DNA of 64,000 nucleotides from positions 62,001 to 126,000 of the forward strand of contig CAMQYS010000002.1 of assembly GCA_947039395.1 (NCBI GenBank), in the 5' to 3' direction. The DNA comes from an uncultured Deferribacteraceae bacterium (lineage in GTDB: Bacteria > Chrysiogenota > Deferribacteres > Deferribacterales > Mucispirillaceae). The notes under the pieces are model-generated. The model saw nothing but the letters and a program-made list of their open reading frames with translations, ran no database searches and had not been told where the DNA came from. How positions within the stretch are numbered: the stretch's first letter is position 1; every line of letters begins with the position of its first letter. The position numbers and the translations under genes were made by a program. Shown piece after piece: positions 57,725-64,000 of this stretch.

Positions 57725-58579
57725 TTACTTATCTTCAAATAGATCTTTAACAGTTCTATCTACAACAAGAATTGATCCACTCATCGGAACAAAATAATGT
57801 GTATCATCTTTACCAACAAAAAAATAACGCGTATATGACTTCTTAAAAAGTTTAATGGTGATAGATCCCTCTGGTTTTGGTGATAACTTTATCTTATCAT
57901 CAACAATAGCCGATGCTCTTATAGATATTATCTTATCTACAATCGCTCTCCCCTTATCTTCTAGCAACATATTGCCACGTAAAAGCCAACCGTTACTCTG
58001 TTTTGAGATAAGATATGTAGTGTTATTAAATACACTCTCAACCATCTTCACATCTTCATAACTAACATTAAATATATTTAAGTTTACAAAATCTTCAGCT
58101 GATCTAGGAAAATGAGATCTGATTGAATTACTAACCATAAGAACATCATTATCACTACTTTCAACATTTAAATAAATCATCTCGCTACCTTCAACTTCAT
58201 GACCAAATTTAATAACGATCGACTTATTACCGTAAAAAATTTCAATTATCTCTTTACTGCCGATACCGTATTTTTTCTCATCTTTTGCATTAGATATTCT
58301 ACTAACAATAACTAAATCACTCAATCTCACTATCAGTTTAACGATCGCTGATTGATCTGCATTCCACGCAGCAGGAACAACTATTTTCCATGTATCACTA
58401 CCACTACGTTCTGCCTCAATCATTAATTTACCATGACTGTATTTTAAATATGTTGATGTTGCAGGATCTTTATATATTAGTTTTTTAAAAACTTTATCTT
58501 TTATTTTACGATAAGGTAAGAAATATGCTCCTATCATCAAAACAAAAAACAGTAAAAGATATACATATGTTAAACTCAT
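57725..58579 (-). CDS. DUF4340-family membrane-anchored protein
   Basis: Function unknown. One N-terminal membrane helix (about 4-22) anchors a periplasmic or exposed domain. WKIVVPAAWNADQSAIVKLIVRLSDL (about 63-88) and KYGIGSKEIIEIFYG (about 104-118) match the DUF4340 pattern, which recurs in a second repeat with NGWLLRGNMLLEDKGRAIVDKI. Such proteins usually accompany a GldF/GldG ABC exporter. None is here: the neighbours are hypF and gpsA, so this is an orphan or its partner is elsewhere. Confidence 0.7.
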   Translation of the reverse strand: MSLTYVYLLLFFVLMIGAYFLPYRKIKDKVFKKLIYKDPATSTYLKYSHGKLMIEAERSGSDTWKIVVPAAWNADQSAIVKLIVRLSDLVIVSRISNAKDEKKYGIGSKEIIEIFYGNKSIVIKFGHEVEGSEMIYLNVESSDNDVLMVSNSIRSHFPRSAEDFVNLNIFNVSYEDVKMVESVFNNTTYLISKQSNGWLLRGNMLLEDKGRAIVDKIISIRASAIVDDKIKLSPKPEGSITIKLFKKSYTRYFFVGKDDTHYFVPMSGSILVVDRTVKDLFEDK

Positions 58580-58613
58580 AAACTACTCCATATCTATCAC
58601 AAAATAGATAAAA

Positions 58614-60947
58614 TTATAAATAAAATTCTATACCATACAAATAGTAATATATCTGTCCAAGCGATATTGACGCATCATTTGTTGGAATTACATTATTTCT
58701 ATAAACCGTTAAATCTCTATCTTCAAGAGTTTTAGTAATACCATTCAAAAGTATCTTATTTTGGAAAACACCACCCGATAAAGATATATGTTTTATATCA
58801 TTTTCTAAAGACAAATTAATTATAATATCTGTCACAGCTTTAATAAAACCGTTATGAAATTTTGCAGATATAATTGATATCAACTCTCCATTATAAAGAT
58901 CTGATATCAACTCATTAAAAACATCTTTAAAATCTAGTGTGCCATTATCAATTGTAAAGTGATAATATGATTGCTCATTTACATCAACAATAGACTCTAA
59001 TTTAATAGCAAGTGAACCTTCATATTCATTATTTCTTTCACATAACAAAAATGAACCTACAGCTTCAAATAATCTCCCAACAGACGTTGTATATATACTA
59101 TTTATATATTTATCGGATATTTGCCTTACTATATTAATCTCTTCACTATTCAACTTTAATCTATTTTTTAAAAGCATATCTGCATTATCTAATAAGCTCA
59201 TAGAAGAAAGATATGATATCAACATCATATACGGTGATTTTGCCGATGCATCCATTGATGGTTGTACATACTGCTCAAGAGAGAATACTCTTGTAACCTT
59301 ACTCTCTCGCTTTAAAAAAAACTCTCCACCCCAAGCAAAATTATCTATTCCTAAGCCGAAACCATCAAAAACAACTCCTATAGAATCACCTGTATACTTA
59401 TGCTCTGCTAAAACAGATAAAAAATGAGCTATATGATGTTGAACCTTTATAACATTCACTGATAAAGCTTTAGCGATCCTATCTGCATATCTTGATGATA
59501 TAAACCCATCATGAAAATCTCTTACAACAACTTGTGGTTTAATATTTAATACAGAAGATAGTTTCTTATACGTTTCATCAAAATAATCATACGATGCTAT
59601 ACTCTCTAAATCACCTATATATTGAGATAAAAAAGCATACCCGTTTTTATAGAACGCTAAAGTAGATTTAAGATCTGCACCTGCTGCAAAAACCTCTGTA
59701 TCAACTATCTTATCAAAATCAATAGGGTATGGAGCATACGATCTTGATCTTCTAATAAATTGATAACCATCTTTTAGCAACGCTACAACAGAATCATCAA
59801 GACGTGTATGTATAATTCGATTATGATCTAAAAATATATCGGTAAAATTAGCTAATTTATCTTTCGCCTCAAATATATCTGATACCACTGGCTCATCACC
59901 TATATTAGCCGATGTTGCTATAATAAAATCTGACTTATAAAAATTGAAAAGAAGTTTATGTAAAGGAGTATAAGCTATCATCACCCCTAAACTATTTCTA
60001 TTATTTTGAATGCTATTACACACGCCTTGATAACTCTCAAAACTCTGTGGAGAAACATATTTAGATATACCTAGCTTCTCAAAATTGATATTATTGAAAA
60101 TCACAATAGGAGCTTCTTGAGATGTTAATATTTTTCTTTCCTTATCAGGAATATTATCAATATATTTATCTAAAACCGATATATCTTTAACCATAACAGC
60201 GAACGGTTTTGTTGGACGGTTTTTTAACTCTCTTAATCTCAAAATAGTTTTATCATTATACGCTGATAACATAAAATGAAAACCTGATAAACCTTTTATA
60301 GCAACTATCTCTCCATTATTAACTCTTTCAGCTGTTCTCTCTATAGCTAACTTATTATCAATTATTACCTCATCAGCATCATATAAGGTGAGCGATGGTC
60401 CACATTCTGCACAAGCGTTAGGTTCTGCATGAAAACGTCTACTATCACTATCTTCATACTCATCTCTACATTTTTTACATAATATAAAGTTTGACATAGT
60501 TGTATTACATCTATCATACGGAATAGATTTAATAATAGAGTATCTTGGGCCACAATTTGTACAGTTTGTAAATGGATATAAATACCGTCTATTACCAATA
60601 TCAAATATTTCCTGCTCACACTCCTTACATATTGCAAGATCAGGAGATATTAATGTTAAACCTTCAGTAATATCGCTTTTATAGATTGAAAAATTTTTGT
60701 ATATATCGCTATCTATCACAGTACTATCAATGGACTTGATAACTGCGTTAATAGGTTTATTAACCTTTATATATTCAACAAAATCCTCAACAGTACACTT
60801 ATTATTAATATTAATAACTATAACTACACCGATTGAAGAATTTTTAACGTAACCATTTAATAAAAATTTATCAGCACTTCTCTTAATAAAAGGTCTAAAC
60901 CCAACACCTTGAACAACACCTTGAACAATTATCTGATAAGTTATCAT
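58614..60947 (-). CDS. hypF: [NiFe]-hydrogenase maturation carbamoyltransferase HypF
   Basis: Makes the carbamoyl group that becomes the CN ligands of the hydrogenase active site. The acylphosphatase-like domain is first (VQGVGFRPFI near 13-22). Zinc-finger pairs follow (CKECEQ, CTNCGPRY, CKKCRDEY, CAECGP, about 100-190), then a YrdC-like domain (about 200-385). The Kae1-like domain has VQHHIAHFLSVLAEH, DGFGLGIDNFAWGGEF and LSGGVFQNKILL. The ATG at 60947 overlaps the trkH stop as ATGA and is preferred to the one at 60962; 777 residues. It supports the hydrogenase at 32-1135 as functional. No other hyp gene is here. Confidence 0.95.
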   Translation of the reverse strand: MITYQIIVQGVVQGVGFRPFIKRSADKFLLNGYVKNSSIGVVIVININNKCTVEDFVEYIKVNKPINAVIKSIDSTVIDSDIYKNFSIYKSDITEGLTLISPDLAICKECEQEIFDIGNRRYLYPFTNCTNCGPRYSIIKSIPYDRCNTTMSNFILCKKCRDEYEDSDSRRFHAEPNACAECGPSLTLYDADEVIIDNKLAIERTAERVNNGEIVAIKGLSGFHFMLSAYNDKTILRLRELKNRPTKPFAVMVKDISVLDKYIDNIPDKERKILTSQEAPIVIFNNINFEKLGISKYVSPQSFESYQGVCNSIQNNRNSLGVMIAYTPLHKLLFNFYKSDFIIATSANIGDEPVVSDIFEAKDKLANFTDIFLDHNRIIHTRLDDSVVALLKDGYQFIRRSRSYAPYPIDFDKIVDTEVFAAGADLKSTLAFYKNGYAFLSQYIGDLESIASYDYFDETYKKLSSVLNIKPQVVVRDFHDGFISSRYADRIAKALSVNVIKVQHHIAHFLSVLAEHKYTGDSIGVVFDGFGLGIDNFAWGGEFFLKRESKVTRVFSLEQYVQPSMDASAKSPYMMLISYLSSMSLLDNADMLLKNRLKLNSEEINIVRQISDKYINSIYTTSVGRLFEAVGSFLLCERNNEYEGSLAIKLESIVDVNEQSYYHFTIDNGTLDFKDVFNELISDLYNGELISIISAKFHNGFIKAVTDIIINLSLENDIKHISLSGGVFQNKILLNGITKTLEDRDLTVYRNNVIPTNDASISLGQIYYYLYGIEFYL

Positions 60948-62419
60948 CTCTTCCAAAACCATGTAGTAAATATTATTATTAAAGTATAGAACTCTAATCT
61001 ACCTAATAACATAAAAAAACTTAAAGTATATTTTATATATGGTGGATAGAAAGCATAGTTATCTGTAGGGCCTATCTCTCCAAAACCTGGACCTACATTA
61101 CAAATAATAGCAACAGCTGTTGATACCGCTGTTGATAGATCTACATTTGCCGATGAAACAATAACCGTTAAGAACAGTATAGAAAGCATATATAATACAA
61201 ATATACCTGTTGCTGCATGAGTAATATTATTCTTAATAGGATTACCGTTTAACCTTAACATAAACACCCCTGATGGATGAAGAAGATATTTTATCTCATG
61301 CACTGCTTGTTTAGATAAAATAATATGTCTCATAATCTTTATACCACCTGTTGTTGATCCAGATGATGCTCCGATAAACATTAAGATAAATAGTAACGAT
61401 TGTGAAAAGGCTGGCCATAACTCATAGTTCTCTGTTGCAAAACCTGTTGTAGTTATTATAGATACAACATGAAACATAGCGTAACGAAATGTATCTAATG
61501 TTGAATGTGCAAACTGCTGATAACTCTCTGAATTATAGTTAATAACAAATATAATAGATGAAACTATTAATACGATACCTAAATATACCTTAAACTCTGT
61601 ATCTACTTTTAAGTAATGAAATTTACCTGTAATAAACCTTATAATTAAAATAAAATTCATTCCACCTAAAAACATTAAAACTATTGTAACCCAATCAATA
61701 TAGTCAGATTTAAATGCACCAACTGACGCATTTTTTGTAGATAAACCCGATGTAGAAATAGATGATGATGAATGCGTAAAAGCATCTAGTATATTCATAC
61801 CACCTATCATATAAAGAACAATACCTACAAGCGTTAATCCAACATATAAAAACCATAAATATTTTGCAGTATCGCCTATCCTAGGAGTTAATTTATCTCC
61901 CTTAACACCTGCTGTCTCTGCCTTCATCATCTTCATACTACCAACCCCTACGATCGGAAGAATTGCTACTGCTAAAACTATAATTCCACCACCACCCAAC
62001 CAATGAGTTAATGATCTCCAAAAAAGTATAGAACTTGGAAGTGCTTCTATATCTTTCAATATAGAAGCACCTGTTGTTGTAAATCCAGATACAGACTCAA
62101 ATAACGCATCATCAAAGGTTGGAATTGAACCTGAAAAATAGTACGGTAAAGCACCAAGAAAACACACTGTTATCCATATTAATGAAACTAATAAAAATCC
62201 CGTTCTTATTGATTGTTGATAATCTCCTTGTGATGATTTAGATAGAAGAAAAGATATTATAGCAATAATACCTGATATAATAGCTGTTATAAGAAAACCT
62301 CGTACAGCTAAATATTCGCCAAGTGTATACGCAATAACGCAACAGATTAATATAGCTATACTCTGTATCGCTGATACCATTGATATCGGTTTAAGTATTG
62401 TTGATAACTGTTTCATCAT
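60944..62419 (-). CDS. trkH: Trk potassium uptake membrane protein TrkH
   Basis: Ion-conducting subunit of the Trk potassium system. The 491 residues are hydrophobic with about ten to twelve helices and four pore-loop segments, for example SVSGFTTTGASI near 109-120, SSSISTSGLSTKNASVG near 217-233, SIITTTGFATENYELWP near 315, and ICNVGPGFGEIGPTDNYAF near 448-466. It follows trkA by five bases, and its stop overlaps the hypF start. Confidence 0.95.
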   Translation of the reverse strand: MMKQLSTILKPISMVSAIQSIAILICCVIAYTLGEYLAVRGFLITAIISGIIAIISFLLSKSSQGDYQQSIRTGFLLVSLIWITVCFLGALPYYFSGSIPTFDDALFESVSGFTTTGASILKDIEALPSSILFWRSLTHWLGGGGIIVLAVAILPIVGVGSMKMMKAETAGVKGDKLTPRIGDTAKYLWFLYVGLTLVGIVLYMIGGMNILDAFTHSSSSISTSGLSTKNASVGAFKSDYIDWVTIVLMFLGGMNFILIIRFITGKFHYLKVDTEFKVYLGIVLIVSSIIFVINYNSESYQQFAHSTLDTFRYAMFHVVSIITTTGFATENYELWPAFSQSLLFILMFIGASSGSTTGGIKIMRHIILSKQAVHEIKYLLHPSGVFMLRLNGNPIKNNITHAATGIFVLYMLSILFLTVIVSSANVDLSTAVSTAVAIICNVGPGFGEIGPTDNYAFYPPYIKYTLSFFMLLGRLEFYTLIIIFTTWFWKR

Positions 62420-62424
62420 TTATA

Positions 62425-63768
62425 CTAATTCGACAAGAAATCTTCAAACTCTTCAAGTGAGTTTGTAGTAACAAACGCTATTAAAGAATCCTCAGCTCTA
62501 ATCACATAATTACCCGATGGAATTATCGTAGAATGTCCACGCTGAACAGCAACTACTAAACAGTTATTAGGAAACTTTATATCTACTAAAGTTTTACCAT
62601 CTAACTCTGAATTCTTACTAACCGTAAACTCTATAGCCTCTGCTTTACCTTCAAAAACAGTATAAACATTTTTAACATTACCTTTACGGATAAATTTTAA
62701 AATCGCATCAACTGATGATAGTTTTGGAGTAACACAACTATCCACTCCTAAACCTGTTGCAAGGTTTACATAGTTTTGTCTGTTAATCAACGCGACAGAG
62801 TGTTTTACACCTTTCTTTTTTGCGTATATTGCAGCTAATATATTTAGTTCCTCATTCAATGTTGTCGTTATAATAACATCTGCTGAACCTAAATCCTCTT
62901 CATTAAAGGTAACATCATCAGATATATCTCCATTGATTACCATTACATCTTCAAATAGTGCAGCTAACTCTTTACACTTATCATGATCTTTCTCAACCAG
63001 TAAAATCTCCCGTCCTTGTTCTAATAACAAACCGACAACATGTTTACCGATAACCCCACCACCAACAACGATTACCTTACGAATTTTAGCTAGTTTCTTA
63101 CCAGTCTTAGTAAGTATTTTATTGAACGTGTTTGATAGTGACACCATATAGATATGATCTGACTCTAATATAACAAAATCACCAGATGGAATTAAAACTT
63201 CTTCATCTCTAAATATACCAGAAATTATAAAATTTTCTCTAATTCCTAAACGTATCTCTTTAAGTGTTTTATTTACAAAGAATGAATCTTTATCAACATA
63301 GAAGTCTCGCAACTGTGCCCTTGTGCCATTAAATGCAAAAACTCCACTTACTGCTCCTAAATCAACAGTCTCTGCAATCTCATACGACGCCTCAACTTCA
63401 GGATTAACTATAAAGTCGATACCTATTGATGAACGATTGAAAATATCTGACTTAGCGTAGTTAACATTACGAACCCTTGCAATCTTGACAGGGATATTAT
63501 ATTCCGATGAGGCAACAAAACATGAAACCATATTAACTTCATCTATACTTGTTGCAGCGATAAATATATCTGCATTCTCAATCCCTGCAGACTCAAGTAC
63601 AGCAACATTTGTACCCTCTCCTAAGATTACTAAACAATCTAATAGGTCATTAGCCTTTTGAACTCTCTCAGGATCTTTCTCAATTATCACAACATCTTTA
63701 CGTTCACTTATAAGCTGTGATGCAATATTAATACCAACTTCTCCAGCACCAACTATAACTATCTTCAT
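62425..63768 (-). CDS. trkA: Trk potassium uptake regulatory protein TrkA
   Basis: Cytoplasmic NAD-binding regulator that gates TrkH. Two RCK units are present: Rossmann loops VGAGEVGINIA (about 5-15) and VGGGVIGKHVVG near 235, each followed by a TrkA-C domain. The Met at 63768 begins the typical MKIVIVGAGEVG and is preferred to the Met at 63786. Gives 447 residues, normal for a double-unit TrkA. It leads the trkA-trkH-hypF group. Confidence 0.95.
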   Translation of the reverse strand: MKIVIVGAGEVGINIASQLISERKDVVIIEKDPERVQKANDLLDCLVILGEGTNVAVLESAGIENADIFIAATSIDEVNMVSCFVASSEYNIPVKIARVRNVNYAKSDIFNRSSIGIDFIVNPEVEASYEIAETVDLGAVSGVFAFNGTRAQLRDFYVDKDSFFVNKTLKEIRLGIRENFIISGIFRDEEVLIPSGDFVILESDHIYMVSLSNTFNKILTKTGKKLAKIRKVIVVGGGVIGKHVVGLLLEQGREILLVEKDHDKCKELAALFEDVMVINGDISDDVTFNEEDLGSADVIITTTLNEELNILAAIYAKKKGVKHSVALINRQNYVNLATGLGVDSCVTPKLSSVDAILKFIRKGNVKNVYTVFEGKAEAIEFTVSKNSELDGKTLVDIKFPNNCLVVAVQRGHSTIIPSGNYVIRAEDSLIAFVTTNSLEEFEDFLSN

Positions 63769-63845
63769 ATTTTTGATATACACCATTTAAAAAAATTATT
63801 GCTATAAACTATATAACCAATTTACTTATCACTTATATATAAAGT

Positions 63846-64000
63846 TTATAAAAAAGCTTCTGGTAAAATAACATTCTTACTTAAATCATACTTTTTAAAT
63901 ATAGAAGATATCTGCTCTATACTATAGCCTGCAAGCCCACAGCCTACTTGAGTTACTAAAAACTCTAACTCTAGATGCGTTTTTGCAAAATCTATAAAAT
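63846..64000 (-). CDS. Partial gene, A1S_2505-like family (3' end only)
   Basis: An open minus-strand frame enters from the right edge and stops with TAA at 63848-63846. The readable 51 residues include FIDFAKTHLELEFLVTQVGCGLAG in shorter pieces, then YSIEQISSIFKKYDLSKNVILPEAF. The VTxxGCGxAG pattern followed by IxxxF and a closing LPE stretch recalls the small A1S_2505 family, found in phages and bacterial genomes. The match is from memory and only the C-terminus is visible, so the name is tentative. Confidence 0.5.
   Translation of the reverse strand, partial: FIDFAKTHLELEFLVTQVGCGLAGYSIEQISSIFKKYDLSKNVILPEAFL

Noticed and set aside
60365-60637. Second minus-strand frame inside hypF
   Set aside because: It lies within the zinc-finger and YrdC region of hypF, whose frame is clearly coding.
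1-64000. CRISPR arrays, tRNA or rRNA genes, insertion sequences, prophage or defence islands
   Set aside because: No regular repeat-spacer pattern, no transposase or integrase frame, and no tRNA-like cloverleaf was recognised anywhere by eye.

Overview
The window is strongly AT-rich, and all but three of its genes lie on the minus strand. It looks like a chromosomal segment of a motile, Gram-negative, anaerobic or microaerobic bacterium. Evidence for this is lpxC (lipid A synthesis), TonB with an outer-membrane receptor, a polar-type flagellar block (flhA, flhB, flhF, flhG, fliR, fliM, fliN, fliA), mqnC of the futalosine route to menaquinone, and genes for an uptake-type [NiFe] hydrogenase. 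The combination would suit a low-GC Deferribacterota member such as a Mucispirillum relative. That placement is an inference from gene content, not a database match.

Layout from left to right. At 1-1135 is a Tat-exported [NiFe]-hydrogenase small subunit with a good sigma70 promoter. Pyruvate kinase follows at 1419-2879. From 3303 to 9065 lies a vitamin B12 import operon, transcribed leftwards from a cobalamin riboswitch: btuB receptor, its own tonB, then btuF, btuD and btuC. From 9339 to 33013 is a long flagellar and chemotaxis region: fliR-flhB-flhA-flhF-flhG-(small membrane protein)-fliA-cheB-fliM-fliN-cheY-cheZ-like-cheA. After it come envelope proteins of unknown role (OmpA-like, tail-anchored), a PAS-PP2C phosphatase/STAS partner-switching pair, cheR, and three small proteins of unclear role. 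Between 33029 and 39571 are uvrA, fapA, mqnC and lpxC.

The only plus-strand genes are comEC-like, thiF and thiS (39724-42617). To their right the minus strand resumes with coaD, rsmD, a radical SAM gene, and the classic lipid cluster rnc-fabF-acpP-fabG-fabD-plsX-rpmF-yceD. Then come hisD, a DUF484-like gene, polA, ilvE, gpsA, a DUF4340 gene, hypF (hydrogenase maturation, functionally linked to the left-hand hydrogenase), trkH and trkA. A partial gene at the right edge resembles the A1S_2505 family.

The most notable observation is a decayed gene at 12317-12589, just downstream of the STAS gene. Translated by eye, it keeps recognisable N, G1 and G2 boxes of a SpoIIAB/RsbW-type anti-sigma kinase, broken by stops and a frame change. 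The partner-switching module has therefore apparently lost its kinase but kept its phosphatase and STAS protein. A second oddity is the radical SAM gene after rnc: its coding frame is intact, but no ATG, GTG or TTG lies upstream of its iron-sulfur motif, so it must use AUU/AUC, a frameshift from rnc, or be damaged. No tRNA, rRNA, insertion sequence, prophage or CRISPR array was recognised, and I found no clearly novel multi-gene system.
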